Positions 1 through 9,339 of a stretch of DNA of 64,000 nt are shown piece by piece. The stretch lies in the NCBI RefSeq assembly GCF_000430765.1, contig NZ_AUMQ01000033.1:96021-160020 (forward strand), read 5' to 3'. The notes beneath the pieces were generated by a model, which worked only from the letters and a program-made list of their open reading frames with translations, did not search any database and was not told the DNA's origin. This DNA is from Peribacillus kribbensis DSM 17871 (GTDB lineage Bacteria; Bacillota; Bacilli; Bacillales; DSM-1321). Position numbers and translations under genes: made by a program. The stretch's first letter is position 1. Each line of letters starts with the position of its first letter.

Positions 1-859
1 AATATATTCCATCAATCTTTGTACCAGTTTCTTTAATCGTCATCTGATCGATTGATTTGCTGGCACTCTTATAATTTTTTTGAATATCCTTCATTTCATC
101 AAATGTCAGGTTTGTTTTAACATTTTTACTTAAGGCATTAAAAATATCACCATAGTTGGCTAATGTCGATACACTTGCTCCTTCATTAATGACCTGCTGG
201 ATGATTTGGCGCTGTCTAAGCTGGCGTCCAAAGTCACCGCGAGGGTCCTGCTTCCTCATTCGAGAATATTTTAAAGCTTTCTCTCCATTTAAAGTTATAT
301 TTCCTTTAGCAAAGTGGACTCCATCATACGTGAAATCCAAGTCATTATTAACTGTAACTCCACCCACCGCGTCTACGATATCCTTGAACCCTTCCATATT
401 AATCTTCATATAATAATCAATTGGAATATCCAAGAAATTTTCGACAGTCGCCATAGCCATTTCGACACCGCCAAATGCATAGGCGTGGTTAATTTTGTCC
501 ACAGTATTATGACCTACAATTTCAGTACGTGTATCTCTAGGAATGCTCAGCATTTTTACAGAATTAGTATTCGGATTTACGCTCAAGACAATCATTGTAT
601 CCGAACGCCCTCTATCCCCTTTTCGCTCATCTACCCCCAGCATTAATACAGAGAAAGGCTCTTTCTTAGAAAGCGTCACTTCTTTTTCACGTTTATCTGA
701 TTTTTGCCGGTCAATAGGTGCATGCATGGTATTAACGGCTTTTGTAAGAGAATGATAAACGGAGTAAGCATAAGCACCTGCCCCCACTATTAATAACAAT
801 ACTATTATCCCTAGAATTTGGGGCCATTTTCTTTTTTTCTTTTTATCTGTTCTCATCAT
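1..859 (-). CDS. LCP-family (LytR-CpsA-Psr) ligase, 3' end off window
   Basis: Membrane-anchored enzyme that attaches undecaprenyl-linked glycopolymers to peptidoglycan on the outer face of the membrane. The start is ATG at 859 (or the adjacent ATG at 856) behind GGGAAAGG. The protein opens with a Lys-rich cytoplasmic stretch and one membrane helix (about residues 12-35). The LCP core begins at about residue 65 with PFSVLMLGVDERKGDRGRSD, followed by the conserved Arg in SIPRDT, a DKINHAYAFGG block and YSRMRKQDPRGDFGRQLRQ. These Arg/Asp residues bind the polyprenyl pyrophosphate in the family. The gene is cut by the window edge after about 286 residues. It lies downstream of, and in line with, the exopolysaccharide operon, so attachment of that polymer to the wall is the likely role (inference). 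Confidence 0.93.
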   Translation of the reverse strand, partial: MMRTDKKKKRKWPQILGIIVLLLIVGAGAYAYSVYHSLTKAVNTMHAPIDRQKSDKREKEVTLSKKEPFSVLMLGVDERKGDRGRSDTMIVLSVNPNTNSVKMLSIPRDTRTEIVGHNTVDKINHAYAFGGVEMAMATVENFLDIPIDYYMKINMEGFKDIVDAVGGVTVNNDLDFTYDGVHFAKGNITLNGEKALKYSRMRKQDPRGDFGRQLRQRQIIQQVINEGASVSTLANYGDIFNALSKNVKTNLTFDEMKDIQKNYKSASKSIDQMTIKETGTKIDGIY

Positions 860-1192
860 GTATTCCTTTCCCACATAGCAAATTTATCATTGGAAGCTTT
901 TGTATACTAGCAATATTATATAAAAACAAACAGAAGATAGATAGCTATTTTTTCAAAACTATTACATTTTTCATCCTTTTAATCCATAAAATTGCATTAA
1001 ATTACTATCTGAACTAAATTGGGTAGAAAATCCCAGTTTTTATAACGACGATTAGGGGAAATTTATTTAGCAGACGATTTAACTACTGCAATTTACGTAG
1101 ATAATTAAAGACAAATATTTTGTATACTTCCCTTAAACGACAACCTTTCTAGCGAGTTCTTACTATACTATGTTTAAAAGCAGGCTGGAGGG

Positions 1193-1309
1193 ATGAAGAT
1201 GAATATTGAAGCCAGTAACTTTTCAAAAGGTTTTTTGTTTGGTTCACTTATCAGCATTCCATTATGGCTCTCCGTGTTTGGGTGGATAAAAATCATTTTA
1301 AATATATGA
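1193..1309 (+). CDS. small hydrophobic peptide, 38 aa
   Basis: Short ORF with GGAGGG directly before the ATG at 1193; an in-frame second ATG at 1199 has better spacing to that site. The product has a polar N-terminus (MKMNIEASNFSKG) and one membrane-spanning segment (residues about 14-36, with IPLWLSVFGW). It lies alone in the 0.9-kb gap between the LCP gene and the last EPS glycosyltransferase, on the opposite strand, with a hairpin terminator 220 bp downstream. I do not recognise a family. It could be a small membrane peptide or chance; the ribosome site and the clean hydrophobic profile favour a real gene. Confidence 0.45.
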   Translation: MKMNIEASNFSKGFLFGSLISIPLWLSVFGWIKIILNI

Positions 1310-1530
1310 GTTTTCTCATTTAGTAGTATTTTATTACTGGATATAAAAAAATGCTAAGCATCTTTCCGATCAAATCATAAATATCAATAAAATGAACAGT
1401 CCTTTGTTATTTTAAGAACGGCTTTAGATCTTGCTGTTTGTATGGTGTATTAGAGTATTTAACATTACTAATGCAGCCAAAATTATAATTTTTGTTACAC
1501 TTACCTTCACGAGTATCACAACTTTCAAAT

Positions 1531-1562
1531 AGGACATTCTTAGAATGTCTTATTATTTTTTC
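1531..1562 (+). terminator. intrinsic terminator
   Basis: Stem GACATTC/GAATGTC (1533-1539 with 1543-1549) around a TTA loop, followed by TTATTATTTTTT. It is the only structured element between the small peptide ORF and the glycosyltransferase ending at 1804, and points the same way as the peptide ORF. Confidence 0.6.
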
Positions 1563-1803
1563 TATTTATAGTCTGGTTAACAAATGGCCAGAGTTTTAAC
1601 AGCTGTGATATCCTTTTCTGCCTTGAAGAAACTTTAATATAAAACAAAGGTTATTTTTGTCCAGTTATAAACACTACACAGGTTTCCCACAAAGTAGAAA
1701 GAATCCTCTAAAATTTTTTAATGATTCACCACCAAACCACTTATCAGCCATTAGTGCTTTCAACGTACTATTCTATAAGAAGTTATTTGCGATGATAGCT
1801 TAT

Positions 1804-2892
1804 CTAACTTTCACTCTCTAAAATATTTATTATATCATCGGCCATTTTCTCTTGATAATTAATTTTATTGTTTTCTTTATCAATACATGATTTTAGACAA
1901 TTCATTAGAGAATCTGTTATTGTCAGGTTTTTTAATTCTTCCCATGTAACTGTATGACATAGCCTGTGCTTCTTTAAGAAGGTTATAGTATTATGATCTT
2001 CCCTCATCGTCTGCCTATCTATAATTAATAAAGGAGTATGGGCCGCAACTGCTTCTCCCACTGTTCCCCAGCCGGCCTTTGTTATTACAAGATCAGCAGC
2101 TGCAATATAATTATGCGAATGTATATAGTCTTTAGGAATCTTCGTAATATTAGGTCGTTGTATACTTGTGTTAGAAGAGACAATAAACTTGCAATTAGGG
2201 CTCTCCCATATTTTCAGCTTGCTTAAGTCCTGCATATTCATTTTCATTCCTAGTCCAAAAAAGATAATATGATGATCATTAATAGGGTTAACAGCCTTAC
2301 GTATCCGTTTTACTTCCCAATCATCTATCTCCCTAGATATAAATCCATATTCATATTCCTGACTAATACCCCAAGCAGGTTCCCTGCTCGCAGCAAGACG
2401 GAAATGAATGGACATTTTTTCATATGCCAGCCTAAATGGCTCCAGCTTTAATGAGTCTATCAATCCATCATAGGCTGTATGCCAAGTGAAATTGGATATA
2501 CCACCAGAGGGAACTCCAGCCTGATATGCTGCTTCAAAGGCGATTGGTGATATATCAGACAAAACTAGATCGACTTCTTCTTCCTTTAAAAATCTCCACT
2601 CTTCTTTAATAAGTGCGGGCCAGCTTTTTATATATTGATCATATTCTTTATTCAGTCTCTTAGCATCAGGTTCAATTGAATCCTCTTGTAAAAAATACCC
2701 TACATCGGTCTTTATACACCGGAACTTTATTCGATCGTCAGGTAACAGCTTCTCCAAATATTCCACTGCATAGGAATTACATATAATAATGGAAATATCT
2801 CGATCTTGCTTGAGCAGCTCTTGTATAATGGCAGCACTTCTCGTTGCATGGCCAAACCCGTAGTCAGAGATATAGTAAGCAATTCGTTTCAT
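1804..2892 (-). CDS. GT-B fold glycosyltransferase (MurG/UGT-like)
   Basis: Predicted 362-residue cytoplasmic or membrane-associated glycosyltransferase. The N-terminal Rossmann half starts MKRIAYYISDYGFGHATR, the glycine-rich acceptor loop of MurG/UGT-like and arabinokinase-N-terminal-like proteins. The C-terminal donor half has VITKAGWGTVGEAVAAHTP, the usual nucleotide-sugar loop. The start is ATG at 2892 with AAGGGAGAG upstream; an in-frame codon nine residues earlier lacks a ribosome site. It is the last enzyme of the EPS operon, about 70 bp after manC. Its donor and acceptor cannot be read from sequence. Confidence 0.82.
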   Translation of the reverse strand: MKRIAYYISDYGFGHATRSAAIIQELLKQDRDISIIICNSYAVEYLEKLLPDDRIKFRCIKTDVGYFLQEDSIEPDAKRLNKEYDQYIKSWPALIKEEWRFLKEEEVDLVLSDISPIAFEAAYQAGVPSGGISNFTWHTAYDGLIDSLKLEPFRLAYEKMSIHFRLAASREPAWGISQEYEYGFISREIDDWEVKRIRKAVNPINDHHIIFFGLGMKMNMQDLSKLKIWESPNCKFIVSSNTSIQRPNITKIPKDYIHSHNYIAAADLVITKAGWGTVGEAVAAHTPLLIIDRQTMREDHNTITFLKKHRLCHTVTWEELKNLTITDSLMNCLKSCIDKENNKINYQEKMADDIINILESES

Positions 2893-2961
2893 TGGGAACT
2901 CTCCCTTTGTGTTAAACAAAAAATGAAGGAGCTTCCATCCAGTTCACTCCCTAGCCTTCCC

Positions 2962-4350
2962 TTAAATGATAACTTTCGCTTTGGACTGCTGGAAGTGATT
3001 GATGACATCTCTCCAGTCAAAATATAACCGGGTAAAGTCGGCATCACTAATACCCATACCAGTCTGAACTTCGATAAACTCTAGGTCTGTAAATGCCTTA
3101 ATTCCATGCTTTTTGCCTGCCGGCAGATGAATGATGTCCCCTGCTTTGATCCGGGTGATAGATTCATCCAGCGCTAGTTCTCCTTCTCCCTTAACAATGG
3201 TCCAAACCTCGTCCCGTAAGTTGTGGTAATGATAGCTTGAATTTTTACCCTCCAGGATACAGATCCGCTTAGTGACCATTTCCTTTCCATCATTATACTT
3301 TGCATAGTCGAGGGTCCGAGACCAGCCCCAGATCCGCTCCTCATACATCGGGGGCTGCTCAAAGCCGCCGATAAGCTCTTTAATTCTAGGACTCGAAGCT
3401 TTATCCGCAACCAAAATACCATCCGGACTTGCGGCAACGACAACATCCTTTACACCCAGTACTGTAACAGGAATATCCAGCTCGTTAATAAGATGGGTAT
3501 TCACGGTTTCTTCACTGACGATCCCTTTTCCAATCTGGATCTGGGCCATTTCTTCCGTTAACGTATTCCATGTTCCAAGGTCCTTCCAATAACCATCATA
3601 AGGAACGGCAACAATATGATCTGCCTTTTCCACCACTTCATAATCAAAGCTGATCTTAGGAAGTTCTTTATAATGTAGTTCCAATTGATTGAAAGATACC
3701 GGCAGCCCTTTTTCATCCAAAATTTCGAGTAAATAGCTCAATTTGAACGCAAATACCCCGCAGTTCCATAAAGCCTTCATATCCATAAGGGTTTGTGCCT
3801 TTTCTTCGCTTGGCTTTTCTGTAAAATGGTTAACTGTAAAATAAGAATCAGCTTCTCCGTCTTCTTTCGGTACAATGTATCCATATTTTGAAGATGGATA
3901 GGTAGGCTTAACCCCTACGAGTGCCAGTTCTGCGTTTGATTTTAGTAAAACAGTCTCTAATTCTTTTACCTTCTCAAAAAAACCATCCTCAACATAAGGA
4001 TCGACCGGCAAAACAACCACTACTTCATCCTCCGAAACATTTTGGATTGAATAAAGATAGGATGCAGCCAAAGCAATAGCCGGAAAGGTATCACGGCGCT
4101 CAGGCTCAATGATCAGTGGAATATTCATTCCTATCTGGCTGTGGATCATATCCCTTTGCATCTTTGAAGTGGCAATAACCGAGGAATCAGCAAGACCAAC
4201 CGATTCTAACTGTCCCCATACCCGCTGCACCATAGACTCCTTTTCATTATCATTGCTTTCTAGCACTTTTAAAAATTGCTTGGATCTCGTGTCATTTGAT
4301 AGGGGCCAAAGGCGTTTTCCTGAACCGCCTGATAATAAAACCAGCTTCAT
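2962..4350 (-). CDS. manC: mannose-1-phosphate guanylyltransferase / mannose-6-phosphate isomerase
   Basis: Bifunctional type II enzyme of 462 residues that makes GDP-mannose from mannose-1-P and GTP and also interconverts fructose-6-P and mannose-6-P. The N-terminal nucleotidyltransferase has LSGGSGKRLWPLSN (residues 6-19) and FTEKPSEE. The C-terminal cupin (about 345-460) has EGKNSSYHYHNLRDEVWTIV and GDIIHLPAGKKHGI, carrying the isomerase metal ligands. GGAGG lies 7 nt before the ATG. It feeds gmd and fcl at 16-18 kb. No phosphomannomutase is seen in the window, so that step must be encoded elsewhere. Confidence 0.95.
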   Translation of the reverse strand: MKLVLLSGGSGKRLWPLSNDTRSKQFLKVLESNDNEKESMVQRVWGQLESVGLADSSVIATSKMQRDMIHSQIGMNIPLIIEPERRDTFPAIALAASYLYSIQNVSEDEVVVVLPVDPYVEDGFFEKVKELETVLLKSNAELALVGVKPTYPSSKYGYIVPKEDGEADSYFTVNHFTEKPSEEKAQTLMDMKALWNCGVFAFKLSYLLEILDEKGLPVSFNQLELHYKELPKISFDYEVVEKADHIVAVPYDGYWKDLGTWNTLTEEMAQIQIGKGIVSEETVNTHLINELDIPVTVLGVKDVVVAASPDGILVADKASSPRIKELIGGFEQPPMYEERIWGWSRTLDYAKYNDGKEMVTKRICILEGKNSSYHYHNLRDEVWTIVKGEGELALDESITRIKAGDIIHLPAGKKHGIKAFTDLEFIEVQTGMGISDADFTRLYFDWRDVINHFQQSKAKVII

Positions 4351-4395
4351 TACAATCCTCCTATAAAAATAGAACGGACAACAATTGTCCGCTCT

Positions 4396-5730
4396 CTAGT
4401 ATTGTGTGACTAATTCTCTTTCATAATTATAGACAGATGATCGACCAATAGAGTGGTATTCAATAGGATATTGTTTCACTACTTCTAAGTTATAACAATT
4501 CCGCCCATCAAATAAAATTGGATGTTTCATCAAGTTTACATAAACCTCTAAATTAATATCTTTTATTTCTTCCCAATCTGTTAATATAAAAACCATCTCG
4601 ACATCCTTTAAGGATTCTTCAATAGATGATACATACTTAACTTCTTTTGGAAGAACCTTTTTGGCATTATCAATTGCAATAGGATCGTATGCAATAAGCT
4701 CTGCTCCTTCATCAATTAACTCTTTTGAAAGAACAATAGCTGCTGCTTCTCTCATATCGTCAGTATTCGGCTTAAACGCTAAACCAAGTAGGGCAATCTT
4801 TTTCTTTGCTAGTGTTCCATAACGTTGTTTAGCACGATCAATTAGAACCTTATGTTGATTGTTGTTCACTCTTATAACCGCTTTTAACAGTTCAAAATTA
4901 TGATCAATATTAGCAGCAATCTGTGTTAAGGCCTTGGTATCTTTTGGAAAGCAAGACCCCCCATAGCCGATTCCAGCATTTAAAAACATAGAACCGATAC
5001 GCTTGTCCATCCCCATGCCTTGAGAAACACATTCCACATCGGCACCAACCTTTTCGCAAATATTTGCAATCTCGTTAATAAAGCTTATTTTTGTAGCTAG
5101 GAAAGCATTAGAGGCATATTTAATCATTTCTGCACTTTTTATATCAGTTTTATAAATAGGAATACCAAAAGGTTTATTTATTTCTTCTATCAGAGTAGCA
5201 GCTTTTTTACTATCCGCTCCAATTACAATACGATCACCATTAAAGGTATCATATACAGAAGATCCCTCACGAAGAAATTCCGGATTTGAAACAACATCTA
5301 CGTTAATACCAACTTTAACTGAGGAATCTAATAGCTGTTTAATATAGTGATTCGTCCCAACTGGGACCGTACTTTTTGTAACCACTACAGTATCCTTAAT
5401 AATACTCTGAGCAATATCTTTTACTACTTGCTCTATATACATTAAATTTGCTGATCCATCCTCTCTTTCCGGAGTCCCTACAGCAATATAAATGACATCG
5501 ACATTTTTAAAACCTTCATGATGATTAAAAGTAAAAAATAAACGCCCTTCATTAATACTTTGAACCATTAATTCTTCCAGTCCTGGTTCATAGATAGGAG
5601 AAATACCTTTCTGCATTTTCTCTACTTTCTGTTGGTCAATATCAATGCAAGTAACAGAATGACCAATATGTGATAAAGCAACACCTGTCACTAGTCCGAC
5701 ATAGCCTGTGCCTACAACTGATATTCTCAC
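4396..5730 (-). CDS. ugd: UDP-glucose (UDP-sugar) 6-dehydrogenase
   Basis: 444-residue NAD-dependent dehydrogenase oxidising UDP-glucose to UDP-glucuronate. It has the Rossmann motif VGTGYVG at residues 6-12, the catalytic Cys in GYGGSCFPKDT (about residues 255-265), and the C-terminal UDP-binding domain with LAFKPNTDDMREA. The start codon is GTG at 5730 with AAGGGG upstream. It is closest to TuaD/Ugd rather than GDP-mannose dehydrogenase by overall pattern. A UDP-GlcNAc or UDP-ManNAc substrate is less likely but not excluded. It sits 45 bp upstream of manC and 14 bp after the preceding glycosyltransferase, within the same transcript. Confidence 0.93.
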   Translation of the reverse strand: MRISVVGTGYVGLVTGVALSHIGHSVTCIDIDQQKVEKMQKGISPIYEPGLEELMVQSINEGRLFFTFNHHEGFKNVDVIYIAVGTPEREDGSANLMYIEQVVKDIAQSIIKDTVVVTKSTVPVGTNHYIKQLLDSSVKVGINVDVVSNPEFLREGSSVYDTFNGDRIVIGADSKKAATLIEEINKPFGIPIYKTDIKSAEMIKYASNAFLATKISFINEIANICEKVGADVECVSQGMGMDKRIGSMFLNAGIGYGGSCFPKDTKALTQIAANIDHNFELLKAVIRVNNNQHKVLIDRAKQRYGTLAKKKIALLGLAFKPNTDDMREAAAIVLSKELIDEGAELIAYDPIAIDNAKKVLPKEVKYVSSIEESLKDVEMVFILTDWEEIKDINLEVYVNLMKHPILFDGRNCYNLEVVKQYPIEYHSIGRSSVYNYERELVTQY

Positions 5731-5744
5731 TTTATTATCCCCTT

Positions 5745-6980
5745 TTATAACTTCATTAGTAAATCTCGATATTTGTTAATTGATGTTTTTCTTTGTAAAT
5801 TCTCTTCTAAGTAGTTTCTTCCCTTAATACCCATTTCTCTTCTCTTTTTTTGATTTAAATTGAAAAGGTAATTTATAGCTTCAATAATTCCCTTATAATT
5901 CTTTGGTTCTACAACTATACCCGACTGACTTTTTTCAATAATTAACTGAGCTTCACTACCTTTCTCCAGTACTCCAAGAATGGGTTTACCTGCAGCCATG
6001 ACACCGTAAATTTTACTTGGTACCGACACACCTTTAATTCCCTTTTGATTTACAACTAGATGGACATCTGCAGCATTTAATGAGTATTTAATAAATTCTT
6101 TAGGCTGATAAGGTAAAAAGAGGGCATTGTTAACATCATTACTTTCCACAAAATCCTTCATTTTCTGTTTAACTGCCCCCTCACCTATAAACAAAAAAAC
6201 TATATCCCTATGAGCCTTAAATGCTCCTGTTATTTTAATAATGTTTTCAAGATCATAGTATAGTCCTAAGTTTCCTGAGTACATCACAATGAATTTATCC
6301 TTTAAATTATGAGCCTGTAAAAAACCATCTACTTTTGGATTAGTTTTAGCTTGGGGTGTAATTTCATCTTCATTTGTCCAGTTGTTGATTACTGAATGCT
6401 TGGGAATGTAAGTATAATTGAATCTCTTTTTTAATGTTTCGGCCATATCATTTCCTACTAAAATAATATGGTCTGCATATCGACAATTTAACTTATCAAT
6501 AGATCTAGCAACATTGAAGACAAACTTCTTATTCGTATAGCTGATAGCTTCTGCTTGCTCTGGATTAAAATCTTGGATATTGTAGACGTGCTTTGTACGT
6601 TTTAAAAATTTGCCTATAGTTCCAATTAAGCCCCCTAATACTGGTGGCTGCGAAATTGTATATATAACATCTATATTCTTTTCCTTTAATAGAGCCATAT
6701 TAGCAAGCATAAAATAAGAGAATATATATTTTAGCCTGCTAATCTTTGAAGATTTATCTACTTCAGGAAGACGAATTCGTACTACTTTTATATTCTCTAG
6801 ATAATCTATTTCAAATGTTTTGTTAGTATTTGTTTCCTCACCAGCATATCCAGGTTGAGCAGCGATAACGGTAATCTCAAAATCACTTTGTAAATCCATA
6901 CACAGTTCAGTCATAAGCTGACCGGTAGAGGCTAAATCTGGATAAAAGTAGTTTATAACGAATGCGATTTTTTTTTTCAT
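5745..6980 (-). CDS. glycosyltransferase family 4 (WcaI/WbuB-like)
   Basis: 411-residue GT-B enzyme. The N-terminal half has the tract NYFYPDLASTGQLMTELCMD. The C-terminal GT4 half has MYSGNLGLYYDLENII and VPSKIYGVMAAGKPILG, the nucleotide-sugar region where family members carry the E-x7-E motif; here the second acidic position falls in LEKGSEA. Family members of this type often transfer fucose or N-acetyl-sugars in colanic-acid-like pathways, so transfer of L-fucose is possible (inference). It starts the AT-rich cassette boundary with ugd. The ATG is preceded by AAGGATTAG. Confidence 0.85.
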   Translation of the reverse strand: MKKKIAFVINYFYPDLASTGQLMTELCMDLQSDFEITVIAAQPGYAGEETNTNKTFEIDYLENIKVVRIRLPEVDKSSKISRLKYIFSYFMLANMALLKEKNIDVIYTISQPPVLGGLIGTIGKFLKRTKHVYNIQDFNPEQAEAISYTNKKFVFNVARSIDKLNCRYADHIILVGNDMAETLKKRFNYTYIPKHSVINNWTNEDEITPQAKTNPKVDGFLQAHNLKDKFIVMYSGNLGLYYDLENIIKITGAFKAHRDIVFLFIGEGAVKQKMKDFVESNDVNNALFLPYQPKEFIKYSLNAADVHLVVNQKGIKGVSVPSKIYGVMAAGKPILGVLEKGSEAQLIIEKSQSGIVVEPKNYKGIIEAINYLFNLNQKKRREMGIKGRNYLEENLQRKTSINKYRDLLMKL

Positions 6981-7019
6981 TTAACTAATCCTTATCTTTT
7001 TTAGTTACTATATCTTGTC

Positions 7020-8078
7020 TTATATCTCATTAAATATCTTTTCTATACGCTTTATATAATCTATCTCTTTAAAATTTGCCAATGTGTATTCTCTATTATA
7101 ATAACCCGTTTTCTTTAGCAAGGTTTTGTCCGAAATTATATCTTCTATTGCTCGGTCAATGTCGGTAATACTTTGAGGTTGCAAAAGATACCCATTTTTA
7201 CTTGTCACTATATCAGGAATCCCAGCGTGTTTTGTTGTAATAACGGTTAGCCCATTTGCCATTGCCTCAATTAATGATATTGGTTGTCCTTCTACATGGT
7301 AATATGTCGGCAAAATAAAAACATCGCTTTTTTTAATTAATTCCTTTTTTATATCACCATCTACAACTCCATAATAATTAACATTATTTAGGTGATTTCC
7401 GATGATGTAATTCTTAAATTCTATTTCTTCTTTTTTAGAAAAAAACTTGCCAGCAAAGTGAAATCTAACAGCTTTGCCTCTGTAAATCTCTGCCACTTTT
7501 AGAACCTCAATATATCCTTTAGACTTAATAAAATTACTTAAATAAAGTATATCTAGGTCTTTTTTACCTTTAATATGCTCAAGTTTACTAATTAATTCAT
7601 TATCAGATAATAAGGCTTTATCTTCTACATAATTTTCACATATTTTAATTCTACTTTCGTTAACAATATGGTTAAAGAGGGAACGTAATCCTTTACTTAG
7701 CACTACTATATTGTCTACTTTATTTAATAACAACCTATTAATTCTCTTTTGTATAAAGTTCATTTCATTATATAGGTCTCTGAAATATCCACCATGATAA
7801 TGGATGATTGTTTTTTTCTTTTTTCTTATTAATTGATTCAGAATTATTAAATCTCTTATATTACCGAGTTTAGAATGCGAAATTGTAAAATAATAAATAT
7901 CTGATTCATTTTTTCTTATATTTCTTAAATGCGCTAAAAAATTTTTGTTGTTTGTTATGTCAACATGCGTAAATTTAAATCGTTCTTTTAAATATTTAGA
8001 TTCTTTTATAGTTTCTAAGGCTTTTGATAATCCGTGTATTGGTGGAGGGAATTGGCCAATAAGACAAACTTTTTTCAT
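7020..8078 (-). CDS. glycosyltransferase family 4
   Basis: 352-residue GT-B glycosyltransferase. The N-terminal acceptor loop is IGQFPPPIHGLSKAL. The C-terminal donor domain has the E-x7-E motif in EGQPISLIEAMANGLTVI. I chose the ATG at 8078 because AGGA lies 8 nt upstream; an earlier in-frame ATG at 8087 overlaps that ribosome site. The gene is very AT-rich, as are its neighbours. Linkage specificity is unknown. It lies between two other glycosyltransferases with about 25-40 bp spacers. Confidence 0.85.
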   Translation of the reverse strand: MKKVCLIGQFPPPIHGLSKALETIKESKYLKERFKFTHVDITNNKNFLAHLRNIRKNESDIYYFTISHSKLGNIRDLIILNQLIRKKKKTIIHYHGGYFRDLYNEMNFIQKRINRLLLNKVDNIVVLSKGLRSLFNHIVNESRIKICENYVEDKALLSDNELISKLEHIKGKKDLDILYLSNFIKSKGYIEVLKVAEIYRGKAVRFHFAGKFFSKKEEIEFKNYIIGNHLNNVNYYGVVDGDIKKELIKKSDVFILPTYYHVEGQPISLIEAMANGLTVITTKHAGIPDIVTSKNGYLLQPQSITDIDRAIEDIISDKTLLKKTGYYNREYTLANFKEIDYIKRIEKIFNEI

Positions 8079-8102
8079 TAATAACATCCTGTTCTAGATT
8101 CT

Positions 8103-9050
8103 TTATACATTTGTTAATTTGTTTTTTACTTTTTCGATTCTATTTATTCCTAGAAGGATAATAGCCAAACATTTAAGGGCTTCTTTATCTATGATCTTCT
8201 TATTTTTCATTAATTTTATAAGGTATTTGTATGCTTCAATTCGATGTTTTTTTGTATGCATAAATGCCCTTATAATGTTAATATAGTGCGCATTATCAAC
8301 TTCTTTTTTTTCTTTTTTAGTTAATTTATTGTAAAAGCTAGCAACAAAATTATGCAACAATATAGCACCCTCAGCTTTTCTCCTACCTGTAGAGATTCTA
8401 TTCCCATCATGATGATATATATTTACTACTGGTTCATTTACATAATAATATAGAGGATTCTCGTTAAAGATTTTTATAAATAAAGTATGCTCCTGTGACG
8501 ATGGAACATTAGTAAACCCACCTGCTTTTATAAAAACCTTTTTATTTATCATTGCAATACTTGTTGTGCACACATTTTTACCAAGTTGGAACTTAAAAAC
8601 ATCTCCGGACACTTCATTCCTTTCAACTCTTTTTAAATTTCCTTTACCATCCAAAATATTTGCATATCCACCAATCACTGAAGGTCTACAGTCAAATTCA
8701 AAGTACTTTTCTATTTGTAATTCTATCTTGTTTGGTAGAAACTCATCATCATCATCTAAAAAACAAATTAACTCCCCAGTACAAATTTCCACGCCTTTAT
8801 TTCTCGCAATTGCTCCACCGCTATTTTTATCAAGATGTAAATACCTTATTCTCTCTTCATCTATATACTTTTTAAGTACCGATCCTGTTTCATCTCTTTC
8901 TTGTGTTCCAGGGTTGTTATCGTCCACAATAATTATTTCAATATTTTTATAAGATTGGTTCAAAACACTATTAATTGCTCTTAACAATAATTTTGGACGT
9001 CCAAAGGTTGGGATTATTACGCTTACCATTGTTTTACTACTATCAATCAT
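8103..9050 (-). CDS. glycosyltransferase family 2
   Basis: 315-residue GT-A enzyme. It has the N-terminal VSVIIPTFGRPKLLLRAINS, the donor-binding IIVDDNNPG and the metal-binding acidic run FLDDDDEF at about residues 95-102. The C-terminal part is Lys-rich and helical. GGAGAAAAA lies just before the ATG. This is the first gene downstream of the internal terminator at 9.30-9.34 kb, so its expression needs read-through or a local promoter. The 250-bp gap upstream shows no convincing sigma-A site. Confidence 0.87.
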   Translation of the reverse strand: MIDSSKTMVSVIIPTFGRPKLLLRAINSVLNQSYKNIEIIIVDDNNPGTQERDETGSVLKKYIDEERIRYLHLDKNSGGAIARNKGVEICTGELICFLDDDDEFLPNKIELQIEKYFEFDCRPSVIGGYANILDGKGNLKRVERNEVSGDVFKFQLGKNVCTTSIAMINKKVFIKAGGFTNVPSSQEHTLFIKIFNENPLYYYVNEPVVNIYHHDGNRISTGRRKAEGAILLHNFVASFYNKLTKKEKKEVDNAHYINIIRAFMHTKKHRIEAYKYLIKLMKNKKIIDKEALKCLAIILLGINRIEKVKNKLTNV

Positions 9051-9295
9051 TTTTTTCTCCTTTATTAAAATGATAAAAAAACTATTACCTTTTATAAGTT
9101 ATTCTAAATCTTCAGGTAATGGCTTTAACTTTTATTCCATTTTTAATAACCCCTGTACTTTTATTAATAACAAAGTATATTTATCTACACTAAAGTTTAG
9201 TCAGTTAACTAGTCATACTTACTCAATATCAATCGAGGTATGTGGAAATGATAATTGGTATAACTGTTAAATGACATATTTAAATCACTTTGGGG

Positions 9296-9339
9296 AAGAA
9301 AAAAATAATGAAAGATTATTAAATCAATCTTTCATTATT
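9296..9339 (-). terminator. intrinsic terminator inside the EPS operon, overlapping the wzy stop
   Basis: Perfect 14-bp inverted repeat (9304-9317 with 9326-9339, core AATCTTTCATTATT) with an 8-nt loop. On the minus strand it is followed by a T-rich tract. The stop codon of the Wzy-like gene lies in the loop. It would cut the operon in two unless transcription is antiterminated; see the EAR entry. Confidence 0.75.

Noticed and set aside
9070..9270. 66-aa ORF in the gap before the GT2 gene
   Set aside because: Opposite strand to the operon, no ribosome site, low complexity.
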